Assembly (NCBI GenBank): GCA_964019165.1
Contig: OZ025277.1
Span: 7,662,889-7,726,888, forward strand
Direction: 5' to 3'
From: Mastigias papua
Taxonomy: Eukaryota; Cnidaria; Scyphozoa; Rhizostomeae; Mastigiidae
DNA length: 64,000 nucleotides
The position numbers and the translations under genes are program-made. Position 1 is the stretch's first letter. Each line of letters begins with the position of its first letter. The notes below the pieces were generated by a model. It searched no databases. It was not told the origin of the DNA and saw only the letters and a list, made by a program, of their open reading frames with translations. This document shows positions 27,825-41,900 of the stretch, one piece after another.

Positions 27825-30800
27825 GTGTATTCTAAGCGTGTTTTCGTAGTGAATTTAGCAGGTATAATATCATATGTCTATCAGATCTGTAATCATTGCT
27901 GTATTTTCAGTGTCTGCATACTTGCGTATTTTAGGCCCAAAACAAGCAAAGATGCAATGTGCATATACTGTTGTATGATTAACATTGCGTGGATGTGCTA
28001 TAGTGTCATGTATTAAACGTCTTTTACATCTATGTTTGCATCGATGTCAGTAGTTTAGGCAATGTCTCCTACTCAAATTAGCGTTAGTCTTTGTTTTTAC
28101 ACTATATACAGCTTGTTTGTGCTTTAAGAGTCGTAAAACTGACAGTACTATGCAAGGGTTACATTTGACTATAAGCATGTAAGACATACTGCCAAAGTGT
28201 ATTCTAAGCGTGTTTTCGTAGTGAATTTAGCAGGTTTAATATCATATGTCTATCAGATCTGTAATCATTGCTGTATTTTCAGTGTCTGCATACTTGCGTA
28301 TTTTAGGCCCAAAACAAGCAAAGATGCAATGTGCATATACTGTTGTATGATTAACATTGCGTGGATGTGCTATAGTCTCATGTATTAAACGTCTTTTACA
28401 TCTATGTTTGCATCGATGTCAGTAGTTTAGACAATGTCTCCTACTCAAATTAGCGTTAGTCTTTGTTTTTACACTATATACAGCTTGTTTTTGCTTTAAG
28501 AGTCGTAAAACTGACAGTACTATGCAAGGGTTACATTTGACTATAAGCATGTAAGACATACTGCCAAAGTGTATTCTAAGCGTGTTTTCGTAGTGAATTT
28601 AGCAGTTATAATGTCATATGACTATCAGATCTGTAATCATTGCTGTATTTTCAGTGTCTGCATACTTGCGTATTTTAGGCCCAAAACAACAAAAGATGCA
28701 ATGTGCATATACTGTTGTATGATTACCATTGTGTGGATGTGCTTCAGTCTCATATATTAAACGTCTTTTACATCTATGGTTGCATCGATGTCAGTAGTTT
28801 AGGCAATGTCTCCTACTCAAATTAGCGTTAGTCTTTGTGTTTACACTACATACAGCTTGTTTGTGCTTTACAAGTCGTAAAGCTGACAGTACTATGCAAG
28901 GGTTACATTTCACTATAAGCATGTAAGGCATACTGCCAAAGTGTATTCTAAGCGTGTTTTCGTAGTGAATTTAGCAGTTATAATGTCATATGACTATCAG
29001 ATCTGTAATCATTGCTGTATTTTCAGTGTCTGCATATTTGCGTATTTTAGGCCCAACACAAGCAAAGATGCAATGTGCATATACTGTTGTATGATTAAGA
29101 TTGAGTGGATGTGCTTCAGTCTCATGTATTAAACGTCTTTTACATCTATGGTTGCATCGATGTCAGTAGTTTAGACAATGTCTCCTACTTAAATTAGCGT
29201 TAGTCTTTGTTTTTACACTATATACAGCTTGTTTTTGCTTTAATAGTCGTAAAACTGACAGTACTATGCAAGGGTTACATTTGACTATAAGCATGTAAGA
29301 CATACTGCCAAAGTGTATTCTAAGCGTGTTTTCGTAGTGAATTTAGCAGTTATAATGTCATATGACTATCAGATCTGTAATCATTGCTGTATTTTCAGTG
29401 TCTGCATACTTGCGTATTTTAGGCCCAAAACAAGCAAAGATGCAATGTGCATATACTGTTGTATGATTAAGATTGAGTAGATGTGCCTGAGTCTCATGTA
29501 TTAAACGTCTTTTACATCTATGGTTGCATCGATGTCAGTAGTTTAGGCAATGTCTCCTACTCAAATTAGCGTTAGTCTTTGTTTTTACACTACATACAGC
29601 TTGTTTGTGCTCTACAAGTCGTAAAACTGACAGTACTATGCAAGGTTTACATTTGACTATAAGCATGTAAGACATACTGCCAAAGTGTATTCTAAGCGTG
29701 TTTTCGTAGTGAATTCAGCAGGTATAATATCATATGTCTATCAGATCTGTAATCATTGCTGTATTTTCAGTGTCTGCATACTTGCGTATTTTAGGCCCAA
29801 AACAAGCAAAGATGCAATGTGCATATACTGTTCTATGATTAACATTGCGTGGATGTGCTATAGTCTCATGTATTAAACGTCTTTTACATCTATGTTTGCA
29901 TCGATGTCAGTAGTTTAGACAATGTCTCCTACTCAAATTAGCGTTAGTCTTTGTTTTTACACTATATACAGCTTGTTTGTGCTTTAAGAGTCGTAAAACT
30001 GACAGTACTATGCAAGGGTTACATTTGACTATAAGCATGTAAGACATACTGCCAAAGTGTATTCTAAGCGTGTTTTCGTAGTGAATTTAGCAGGTTTAAT
30101 ATCATATGTCTATCAGATCTGTAATCATTGCTGTATTTTCAGTGTCTGCATACTTGCGTATTTTAGGCCCAAAACAAGCAAAGATGCAATGTGCATATAC
30201 TGTTGTATGATTAACATTGCGTGGATGTGCTATAGTCTCATGTATTAAACGTCTTTTACATCTATGTTTGCATCGATGTCAGTAGTTTAGACAATGTCTC
30301 CTACTCAAATTAGCGTTAGTCTTTGTTTTTACACTATATACAGCTTGTTTTTGCTTTAAGAGTCGTAAAACTGACAGTACTATGCAAGGGTTACATTTGA
30401 CTATAAGCATGTAAGACATACTGCCAAAGTGTATTCTAAGCGTGTTTTCGTAGTGAATTTAGCAGTTATAATGTCATATGACTATCAGATCTGTAATCAT
30501 TGCTGTATTTTCAGTGTCTGCATACTTGCGTATTTTAGGCCCAAAACAACCAAAGATGCAATGTGCATATACTGTTGTATGATTACCATTGTGTGGATGT
30601 GCTTCAGTCTCATATATTAAACGTCTTTTACATCTATGGTTGCATCGATGTCAGTAGTTTAGGCAATGTCTCCTACTCAAATTAGCGTTAGTCTTTGTGT
30701 TTACACTACATACAGCTTGTTTGTGCTTTACAAGTCGTAAAGCTGACAGTACTATGCAAGGGTTACATTTCACTATAAGCATGTAAGGCATACTGCCAAA

Positions 30801-33800
30801 GTGTATTCTAAGCGTGTTTTCGTAGTGAATTTAGCAGTTATAATGTCATATGACTATCAGATCTGTAATCATTGCTGTATTTTCAGTGTCTGCATATTTG
30901 CGTATTTTAGGCCCAACACAAGCAAAGATGCAATGTGCATATACTGTTGTATGATTAAGATTGAGTGGATGTGCTTCAGTCTCATGTATTAAACGTCTTT
31001 TACATCTATGGTTGCATCGATGTCAGTAGTTTAGACAATGTCTCCTACTTAAATTAGCGTTAGTCTTTGTTTTTACACTATATACAGCTTGTTTTTGCTT
31101 TAATAGTCGTAAAACTGACAGTACTATGCAAGGGTTACATTTGACTATAAGCATGTAAGACATACTGCCAAAGTGTATTCTAAGCGTGTTTTCGTAGTGA
31201 ATTTAGCAGTTATAATGTCATATGACTATCAGATCTGTAATCATTGCTGTATTTTCAGTGTCTGCATACTTGCGTATTTTAGGCCCAAAACAAGCAAAGA
31301 TGCAATGTGCATATACTGTTGTATGATTAAGATTGAGTAGATGTGCCTGAGTCTCATGTATTAAACGTCTTTTACATCTATGGTTGCATCGATGTCAGTA
31401 GTTTAGGCAATGTCTCCTACTCAAATTAGCGTTAGTCTTTGTTTTTACACTACATACAGCTTGTTTGTGCTCTACAAGTCGTAAAACTGACAGTACTATG
31501 CAAGGTTTACATTTGACTATAAGCATGTAAGACATACTGCCAAAGTGTATTCTAAGCGTGTTTTCGTAGTGAATTTAGCAGGTTTAATATCATATGTCTA
31601 TCAGATCTGTAATCATTGCTGTATTTTCAGTGTCTGCATACTTGCGTATTTTAGGCCCAAAACAAGCAAAGATGCAATGTGCATATACTGTTGTATGATT
31701 AACATTGCGTGGATGTGCTATAGTCTCATGTATTAAACGTCTTTTACATCTATGTTTGCATCGATGTCAGTAGTTTAGACAATGTCTCCTACTCAAATTA
31801 GCGTTAGTCTTTGTTTTTACACTATATACAGCTTGTTTTTGCTTTAAGAGTCGTAAAACTGACAGTACTATGCAAGGGTTACATTTGACTATAAGCATGT
31901 AAGACATACTGCCAAAGTGTATTCTAAGCGTGTTTTCGTAGTGAATTTAGCAGTTATAATGTCATATGACTATCAGATCTGTAATCATTGCTGTATTTTC
32001 AGTGTCTGCATACTTGCGTATTTTAGGCCCAAAACAACCAAAGATGCAATGTGCATATACTGTTGTATGATTACCATTGTGTGGATGTGCTTCAGTCTCA
32101 TATATTAAACGTCTTTTACATCTATGGTTGCATCGATGTCAGTAGTTTAGGCAATGTCTCCTACTCAAATTAGCGTTAGTCTTTGTGTTTACACTACATA
32201 CAGCTTGTTTGTGCTTTACAAGTCGTAAAGCTGACAGTACTATGCAAGGGTTACATTTCACTATAAGCATGTAAGGCATACTGCCAAAGTGTATTCTAAG
32301 CGTGTTTTCGTAGTGAATTTAGCAGTTATAATGTCATATGACTATCAGATCTGTAATCATTGCTGTATTTTCAGTGTCTGCATACTTGCGTATTTTAGGC
32401 CCAAAACAAGCAAAGATGCAATGTGCATATACTGTTGTATGATTAAGATTGAGTAGATGTGCCTGAGTCTCATGTATTAAACGTCTTTTACATCTATGGT
32501 TGCATCGATGTCAGTAGTTTAGGCAATGTCTCCTACTCAAATTAGCGTTAGTCTTTGTTTTTACACTACATACAGCTTGTTTGTGCTCTACAAGTCGTAA
32601 AACTGACAGTACTATGCAAGGTTTACATTTGACTATAAGCATGTAAGACATACTGCCAAAGTGTATTCTAAGCGTGTTTTCGTAGTGAATTTAGCAGGTA
32701 TAATATCATATGTCTATCAGATCTGTAATCATTGCTGTATTTTCAGTGTCTGCATACTTGCGTATTTTAGGCCCAAAACAAGCAAAGATGCAATGTGCAT
32801 ATACTGTTCTATGATTAACATTGCGTGGATGTGCTATAGTCTCATGTATTAAACGTCTTTTACATCTATGTTTGCATCGATGTCAGTAGTTTAGACAATG
32901 TCTCCTACTCAAATTAGCGTTAGTCTTTGTTTTTACACTATATACAGCTTGTTTTTGCTTTAAGAGTCGTAAAACTGACAGTACTATGCAAGGGTTACAT
33001 TTGACTATAAGCATGTAAGACATACTGCCAAAGTGTATTCTAAGCGTGTTTTCGTAGTGAATTTAGCAGTTATAATGTCATATGACTATCAGATCTGTAA
33101 TCATTGCTATATTTTCAGTGTCTGCATACTTGCGTATTTTAGGCCCAAAACAAGCAAAGATGCAATGTGCATATACTGTTGTATGATTACCATTGTGTGG
33201 ATGTGCTTCAGTCTCATATATTAAACGTCTTTTACATCTATGGTTGCATCGATGTCAGTAGTTTAGGCAATGTCTCCTACTCAAATTAGCGTTAGTCTTT
33301 GTGTTTACACTACATACAGCTTGTTTGTGCTTTACAAGTCGTAAAGCTGACAGTACTATGCAAGGGTTACATTTCACTATAAGCATGTAAGGCATACTGC
33401 CAAAGTGTATTCTAAGCGTGTTTTCGTAGTGAATTCAGCAGGTATAATATCATATGTCTATCAGATCTGTAATCATTGCTGTATTTTCAGTGTCTGCATA
33501 CTTGCGTATTTTAGGCCCAAAACAAGCAAAGATGCAATGTGCATATACTGTTCTATGATTAACATTGCGTGGATGTGCTATAGTCTCATGTATTAAACGT
33601 CTTTTACATCTATGTTTGCATCGATGTCAGTAGTTTAGACAATGTCTCCTACTCAAATTAGCGTTAGTCTTTGTTTTTACACTATATACAGCTTGTTTGT
33701 GCTTTAAGAGTCGTAAAACTGACAGTACTATGCAAGGGTTACATTTGACTATAAGCATGTAAGACATACTGCCAAAGTGTATTCTAAGCGTGTTTTCGTA

Positions 33801-36380
33801 GTGAATTTAGCAGGTTTAATATCATATGTCTATCAGATCTGTAATCATTGCTGTATTTTCAGTGTCTGCATACTTGCGTATTTTAGGCCCAAAACAAGCA
33901 AAGATGCAATGTGCATATACTGTTGTATGATTAACATTGCGTGGATGTGCTATAGTCTCATGTATTAAACGTCTTTTACATCTATGTTTGCATCGATGTC
34001 AGTAGTTTAGACAATGTCTCCTACTCAAATTAGCGTTAGTCTTTGTTTTTACACTATATACAGCTTGTTTTTGCTTTAAGAGTCGTAAAACTGACAGTAC
34101 TATGCAAGGGTTACATTTGACTATAAGCATGTAAGACATACTGCCAAAGTGTATTCTAAGCGTGTTTTCGTAGTGAATTTAGCAGTTATAATGTCATATG
34201 ACTATCAGATCTGTAATCATTGCTGTATTTTCAGTGTCTGCATACTTGCGTATTTTAGGCCCAAAACAACCAAAGATGCAATGTGCATATACTGTTGTAT
34301 GATTACCATTGTGTGGATGTGCTTCAGTCTCATATATTAAACGTCTTTTACATCTATGGTTGCATCGATGTCAGTAGTTTAGGCAATGTCTCCTACTCAA
34401 ATTAGCGTTAGTCTTTGTGTTTACACTACATACAGCTTGTTTGTGCTTTACAAGTCGTAAAGCTGACAGTACTATGCAAGGGTTACATTTCACTATAAGC
34501 ATGTAAGGCATACTGCCAAAGTGTATTCTAAGCGTGTTTTCGTAGTGAATTTAGCAGTTATAATGTCATATGACTATCAGATCTGTAATCATTGCTGTAT
34601 TTTCAGTGTCTGCATACTTGCGTATTTTAGGCCCAAAACAAGCAAAGATGCAATGTGCATATACTGTTGTATGATTAAGATTGAGTAGATGTGCCTGAGT
34701 CTCATGTATTAAACGTCTTTTACATCTATGGTTGCATCGATGTCAGTAGTTTAGGCAATGTCTCCTACTCAAATTAGCGTTAGTCTTTGTTTTTACACTA
34801 CATACAGCTTGTTTGTGCTCTACAAGTCGTAAAACTGACAGTACTATGCAAGGTTTACATTTGACTATAAGCATGTAAGACATACTGCCAAAGTGTATTC
34901 TAAGCGTGTTTTCGTAGTGAATTTAGCAGGTATAATATCATATGTCTATCAGATCTGTAATCATTGCTGTATTTTCAGTGTCTGCATACTTGCGTATTTT
35001 AGGCCCAAAACAAGCAAAGATGCAATGTGCATATACTGTTCTATGATTAACATTGCGTGGATGTGCTATAGTCTCATGTATTAAACGTCTTTTACATCTA
35101 TGTTTGCATCGATGTCAGTAGTTTAGACAATGTCTCCTACTCAAATTAGCGTTAGTCTTTGTTTTTACACTATATACAGCTTGTTTTTGCTTTAAGAGTC
35201 GTAAAACTGACAGTACTATGCAAGGGTTACATTTGACTATAAGCATGTAAGACATACTGCCAAAGTGTATTCTAAGCGTGTTTTCGTAGTGAATTTAGCA
35301 GTTATAATGTCATATGACTATCAGATCTGTAATCATTGCTATATTTTCAGTGTCTGCATACTTGCGTATTTTAGGCCCAAAACAAGCAAAGATGCAATGT
35401 GCATATACTGTTGTATGATTACCATTGTGTGGATGTGCTTCAGTCTCATATATTAAACGTCTTTTACATCTATGGTTGCATCGATGTCAGTAGTTTAGGC
35501 AATGTCTCCTACTCAAATTAGCGTTAGTCTTTGTGTTTACACTACATACAGCTTGTTTGTGCTTTACAAGTCGTAAAGCTGACAGTACTATGCAAGGGTT
35601 ACATTTCACTATAAGCATGTAAGGCATACTGCCAAAGTGTATTCTAAGCGTGTTTTCGTAGTGAATTTAGCAGTTATAATGTCATATGACTATCAGATCT
35701 GTAATCATTGCTGTATTTTCAGTGTCTGCATATTTGCGTATTTTAGCCCCAAAACAAGCAAAGATGCAATGTGCATATACTGTTGTGTGATTAAGATTGA
35801 GTGGATGTGCTTCAGTCTCATGTATTAAACGTCTTTTACATCTATGGTTGCATCGATGTCAGTAGTTTAGACAATGTCTCCTACTTAAATTAGCGTTAGT
35901 CTTTGTTTTTACACTATATACAGCTTGTTTTTGCTTTAATAGTCGTAAAACTGAGAGTACTATGCAAGGGTTACATTTGACTATAAGCATGTAAGACATA
36001 CTGCCAAAGTGTATTCTAAGCGTGTTTTCGTAGTGAATTTAGCAGTTATAATGTCATATGACTATCAGATCTGTAATCATTGCTGTATTTTCAGTGTCTG
36101 CATACTTGCGTATTTTAGGCCCAAAACAAGCAAAGATGCAATGTGCATATACTGTTGTATGATTAAGATTGAGTAGATGTGCCTCAGTCTCATGTATTAA
36201 ACGTCTTTTACATCTATGGTTGCATCGATGTCAGTAGTTTAGGCAATGCCTCCTACTCAAATTAGCGTTAGTATTTGTTTTAACACTATATACAGCTTGT
36301 TTGTGCGTTAATAGTCGCAAAACTGACAGTACTATGCAAGGGTTACATTTGGCTATAAGCATGTGAGACATACTGCCAAA
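27825..36380 (+). repeat. Series of m-n-j-k-l blocks with missing members
   Basis: Blocks in order: 27825-29684 (m/n-like, n, j, k, l); 29685-31544 (m, n, j, k, l); 31545-32660 (n, j, l); 32661-33404 (m, j); 33405-34892 (m, n, j, l); 34893-36380 (m, j, k, l). Every block keeps the same cyclic order, and whole units are missing without a change of phase. The first two blocks share n-j-k-l almost exactly, including 'ggcccaacacaag' in k. The j unit there has 'caacaaaag' (28569) or 'caaccaaag' (30429 and later). The three j units without this 'caac' change (33033, 35265 and the related earlier ones) share 'ttgctatatt' instead, so two j lineages alternate. Confidence 0.82.
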
Positions 36381-37496
36381 GTGTATTCTAAGCGTGTTTT
36401 CGTAGTGAATTTAGCAGTTATAATGTCATATGACTATCAGATCTGTAATCATTGCTGTATTTTCAGTGTTTGCATACTTGCGTATTTTCGGTCCAAAACA
36501 AGCAAAGATACAATGTGCATATACTGTTGTATGATTAAGATTGAGTGGATGTGCTTCAGTCTCATGTATTAAACGTGTTTTACATCTATGGTTGCATCGA
36601 TGTCAGTAGTTTAGACAATGTCTCCTACTTAAATTAGCGTTAGTCTTTGTTTTTACACTATATACAGCTTGTTTTTGCTTTAATAGTCGTAAAACTGACA
36701 GTACTATGCAAGGGTTACATTTGACTATAAGCATTTAAGACATACAGCCAAAGTGCATTCTAAGCGTGTTATCGTAGTGAATTTAGCAGTTATAATATCA
36801 TATGTCTATCAGATCTGTAATCATTGCTGTATTTTCAGTGTCTGCATACCTGCGTATTTTAGGCCCAAAACAAGCAAAGATGCAATGTGCATATACTGTT
36901 GTATGATTAATATTGCGTGGATGTGCTTCAGACTCATGTATTAAACGCCTTTTACATCTATGTTTGCATCGATGTCAGTAGTTTAGGCAATGTCTCCTAC
37001 TCAAATTAGCGTTAGTATTTGTTTTAACACTATATACAGCTTGTTTGTGCGTTAATAGTCGCAAAACTGACAGTATTATGCCAGGGTTACATTTGGCTAT
37101 AAGCATGTGAGACATACTGCCAAAGTGTATTCTAAGCGTGGTTTCGTAGTGAATTTAGCAGTTATAATGTCATATGACTATCAGATCTGTAATCATTGCT
37201 GTATTTTCAGTGTTTGCATACTTGCGTATTTTCGGTCCAAAATAAGCAAAGATGCAATGTGCATATACTGTTGTATGATTAAGATTGAGTGGATGTGCTT
37301 CAGTCTCATGTATTAAACGTCTTTTACATCTATGGTTGCATCGATGTCAGTAGTTTAGACAATGTCTCCTACTTAAATTAGCGTTAGTCTTTGTTTTTAC
37401 ACTATATACAGCTTGTTTTTGCTTTAATAGTCGTAAAACTGACAGTACTATGCAAGGGTTACATTTGACTATAAGCATGTAAGACATACAGCCAAA
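35265..37496 (+). repeat. Third copy of the six-unit block j-k-l-r-v-r
   Basis: Units 35265, 35637, 36009, 36381, 36753 and 37125 repeat the order seen twice at 23361-27824. It lies 9672 bp (26 units) from the second copy. Private changes include 'gtgttttcg' (normal form restored) and 'aaagatacaatg' in the first r unit, and 'ccaaaataagc' in the second. The copy is separated from the tandem pair by the series of five-unit derivatives, so a block of about 12 kb may have been duplicated. Confidence 0.78.
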
Positions 37497-37868
37497 GTGC
37501 ATTCTAAGCGTGTTTTCGTAGTGAATTTAGCAGTTATAATATCATATGTCTATCAGATCTGTAATCATTGCTGTATTTTCAGTGTCTGCATACCTGCGTA
37601 TTTTAGGCCCAAAACAAGCAAAGATGCAATGTGCATATACTGTTGTGTGATTACCATTGCGTGGATGTGCTTCAGTCTCATGTATTACACGTCTTTTACA
37701 TCTATGGTTGCATCGATGTCAGTAGTTTAGGCAATGTCTCCTACTCAAATTAGCGTTAGTCTTTGTTTTTACACTACATACAGCTTGTTTGTGCTCTACA
37801 AGTCGTAAAACTGACAGTACTATGCAAGGGTTACATTTGACTATAAGCATGTAAGACATACAGCCAAA
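37497..37868 (+). repeat. Chimeric monomer: v-like 5' part joined to w-type 3' part
   Basis: The unit begins 'gtgcattct', carries the ATCATATGTC form and 'catacctgcg' like the v units. From about 37643 it has the w signature ('gttgtgtgattaccattgcg', 'tattacacg', 'gctctacaag'). Its counterpart at 40101 has the same 3' part but an ordinary 5' part with GTCATATGAC. The switch lies between about 37597 and 37642. This unit is the border between zone B and the right half. Confidence 0.75.
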
Positions 37869-38612
37869 GTGTATTCTAAGCGTGTTTTCGTAGTGAATTT
37901 AGCAGGTATTATATCATATGTCTATCAGATCTGTAATCAGTGCTGTATTTTCAGTGTCTGCATACTTGCGTATTTTAGGCCCAAAACAAGCAAAGATGCA
38001 ATGTGCATATACTGTTGTATGATAAACATTGCGTGGATGTGCTATAGTCTCATGTATTAAACGTCTTTTACATCTATGTTTGCATCGATGTCAGTAGTTT
38101 AGACAATGTCTCCTACTCAAATTAGCGTTAGTCTTTGTTTTTACACTATATACAGCTTGTTTTTGCTTTAAGAGTCGTAAAACTGACAGTACTATGCAAG
38201 GGTTACATTTGACTATAAGCATGTAAGACATACTGCCAAAGTGTATTCTAAGCGTGTTTTCGTAGTGAATTTAGCAGTTATAATGTCATATGACTATCAG
38301 ATCTGTAATCATTGCTGTATTTTCAGTGTCTGCATACTTGCGTATTTTAGGCCCAAAACAACCAAAGATGCAATGTGCATATACTGTTGTATGATTACCA
38401 TTGTGTGGATGTGCTTCAGTCTCATATATTAAACGTCTTTTACATCTATGGTTGCATCGATGTCAGTAGTTTAGGCAATGTCTCCTACTCAAATTAGCGT
38501 TAGTCTTTGTGTTTACACTACATACAGCTTGTTTGTGCTTTACAAGTCGTAAAGCTGACAGTACTATGCAAGGGTTACATTTCACTATAAGCATGTAAGG
38601 CATACTGCCAAA

Positions 38613-38984
38613 GTGTATTCTAAGCGTGTTTTCGTAGTGAATTTAGCAGTTATAATGTCATATGACTATCAGATCTGTAATCATTGCTGTATTTTCAGTG
38701 TCTGCATACTTGCGTATTTTAGGCAAATATCAAGCAAAGATGCAATGTGCATATACTGTTGTATGATTAACATTGAGTAGATGTGCTTCAGTCCCATGTA
38801 TTAAACGTCTTTTACATCTATGGTTGCATCGATGTCAGTAGTTTAGGCAATGCCTCCTACTCAAATTAGCGTTAGTATTTGTTTTAACACTATATACAGC
38901 TTGTTTGTGCGTTAATAGTCGCAAAACTGACAGAACTATGCAAGGGTTACATTTGGCTATAAGCATGTGAGACATACTGCCAAA
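38613..38984 (+). repeat. l-like monomer with a cluster of substitutions
   Basis: At 38725-38730 the usual 'ccaaaa' reads 'aaatat', four substitutions in six bases with no length change. The same unit also has 'cattgagtag' and 'gtcccatg', not seen together elsewhere. It keeps the 372-bp length and the l-type TAG. Confidence 0.85.
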
Positions 38985-41900
38985 GTGTATTCTAAGCGTG
39001 GTTTCGTAGTGAATTTAGCAGTTATAATGTCATATGACTATCAGATCTGTAATCATTGCTGTATTTTCAGTGTTTGCATACTTGCGTATTTTCGGTCCAA
39101 AACAAGCAAAGATGCAATGTGCATATACTGTTGTATGATTAAGATTGAGTGGATATGCTTTAGTCTCATGTATTAAACGTCTTTTACATCTATGGTTGCA
39201 TCGATGTCAGTAGTTTAGGCAATGTTTCCTACTCAAATTAGCGTTAGTCTTTGTGTTTACACTACATACAGCTTGTTTGTGCTCTACAAGTCGTAAAACT
39301 GACAGTACTATGCAAGGGTTACATTTCACTATAAGCATATAAGACATACTGCCAAAGTGTATTCTAAGCGTGTTTTCGTAGTGAATTTAGCAGTTATAAT
39401 GTCATATGACTATCAGATCTGTGATCATTGCTGTATTTCCAGTGTGTGCATACTTACGCAATTTAGGCCCAAAACAAGCAAAGATGCAATGTGCATATAC
39501 TGTTGTATGATTAAGATTGAGTGGATGTGCTTTAGTCTCATGTATTAAACGTCTTTAACATCTATGGTTGCATCGATGTCAGTAGTTTAGGCAATGTCTC
39601 CTACTCAAATTAGCGTTAGTCTTTGTTTTTACACTACATACAGCTTGTTTGTGCTCTACAAGTCGTAACACTGACACTACTATGCAAGGGTTACATTTGA
39701 CTATAAGCATGTAAGAGATACTGCCAAAGTGTATTCTACGCGTGTTTTCGTAGTGAATTTAGCAGTTATAATGTCATATGACTATCAGATCTGTAATCAT
39801 TGCTGTATTTTCAGTGTGTGCATACTTACGTATTTTAGGCCAAAAACAAGCAACGATGCAATTTGCATATACTGTTGTATGATTACCATTGTGTGGATGT
39901 GCTTCAGTCTCATGTATTAAACGTCTTTTACATCTATGGTTGCATCGATGTCAGTAGTTTAGGCAATGTCTCCTACTCAAATTAGCGTTAGTCTTTGTTT
40001 TTACACTATATACAGCTTGTTTGTGCTTTAAGAGTCGTAAAACTGACAGTACTATGCAAGGGTTACATTTGACTATAAGCATGTAAGACATACTGCCAAA
40101 GTGTATTCTAAGCGTGTTTTCGTAGTGAATTTAGCAGTTATAATGTCATATGACTATCAGATCTGTAATCATTGCTGTATTTTCAGTGTCTGCATACTTG
40201 CGTATTTTAGGCCCAAAACAAGCAAAGATGCAATGTGCATATACTGTTGTGTGATTACCATTGCGTGGATGTGCTTCAGTCTCATGTATTACACGTCTTT
40301 TACATCTATGGTTGCATCGATGTCAGTAGTTTAGGCAATGTCTCCTACTCAAATTAGCGTTAGTCTTTGTTTTTACACTACATACAGCTTGTTTGTGCTC
40401 TACAAGTCGTAAAACTGACAGTACTATGCAAGGGTTACATTTGACTATAAGCATGTAAGACATACAGCCAAAGTGTATTCTAAGCGTGTTTTCGTAGTGA
40501 ATTTAGCAGGTATTATATCATATGTCTATCAGATCTGTAATCATTGCTGTATTTTCAGTGTCTGCATACTTGCGTATTTTAGGCCCAAAACAAGCAAAGA
40601 TGCAATGTGCATATACTGTTGTATGATTAACATTGCGTGGATGTGCTATAGTCTCATGTATTAAACGTCTTTTACATCTATGTTTGCATCGATGTCAGTA
40701 GTTTAGACAATGTCTCCTACTCAAATTAGCGTTAGTCTTTGTTTTTACACTATATACAGCTTGTTTTTGCTTTAAGAGTCGTAAAACTGACAGTACTATG
40801 CAAGGGTTACATTTGACTATAAGCATGTAAGACATACTGCCAAAGTGTATTCTAAGCGTGTTTTCGTAGTGAATTTAGCAGTTATAATGTCATATGACTA
40901 TCAGATCTGTAATCATTGCTGTATTTTCAGTGTCTGCATACTTGCGTATTTTAGGCCCAAAACAACCAAAGATGCAATGTGCATATACTGTTGTATGATT
41001 ACCATTGTGTGGATGTGCTTCAGTCTCATATATTAAACGTCTTTTACATCTATGGTTGCATCGATGTCAGTAGTTTAGGCAATGTCTCCTACTCAAATTA
41101 GCGTTAGTCTTTGTGTTTACACTACATACAGCTTGTTTGTGCTTTACAAGTCGTAAAGCTGACAGTACTATGCAAGGGTTACATTTCACTATAAGCATGT
41201 AAGGCATACTGCCAAAGTGTATTCTAAGCGTGTTTTCGTAGTGAATTTAGCAGTTATAATGTCATATGACTATCAGATCTGTAATCATTGCTGTATTTTC
41301 AGTGTCTGCATATTTGCGTATTTTAGGCCCAAAACAAGCAAAGATGCAATGTGCATATACTGTTGTATGATTAAGATTGAGTGGATGTGCTTCAGTCTCA
41401 TGTATTAAACGTCTTTTACATCTATGGTTGCATCGATGTCAGTAGTTTAGACAATGTCTCCTACTTAAATTAGCGTTAGTCTTTGTTTTTACACTATATA
41501 CAGCTTGTTTTTGCTTTAATAGTCGTAAAACTGACAGTACTATGCAAGGGTTACATTTCACTATAAGCATGTAAGACATACTGCCAAAGTGTATTCTAAG
41601 CGTGTTTTCGTAGTGAATTTAGCAGTTATAATGTCATATGACTATCAGATCTGTAATCATTGCTGTATTTTCAGTGTCTGCATACTTGCGTATTTTAGGC
41701 CCAAAACAAGCAAAGATGCAATGTGCATATACTGTTGTATGATTAAGATTGAGTAGATGTGCCTGAGTCTCATGTATTAAACGTCTTTTACATCTATGGT
41801 TGCATCGATGTCAGTAGTTTAGGCAATGCCTCCTACTCAAATTGGCGTTAGTATTTGTTTTAACACTATATACAGCTTGTTTGTGCGTTAATAGTCGCAA

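Larger units (their letters stand above)
17409..37496 (+). repeat. Zone B: satellite sub-family with five-unit order m-n-j-k-l and derivatives
   Basis: It contains 54 units. Diagnostic variants: m, 'actgttctatgatt'; n, 'caggtttaat'; j, 'attaccattgtg' with 'ctcatatatt' and tail 'aaggcatac'; k, 'gcatatttgcg'; l, 'gattgagtagatg', which puts TAG in the open frame; r, 'gtattttcggtcc'; v, 'gtgcattct' with 'gtgttatcg'. The first five units (17409-19268) read as an m/n-like pair followed by j-like, k and l, and most later blocks follow the cyclic order m-n-j-k-l with some members missing. The seven-unit order of zone A is absent. The change of types near 17.4 kb coincides with the end of a complete seven-unit block. 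Confidence 0.85.
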
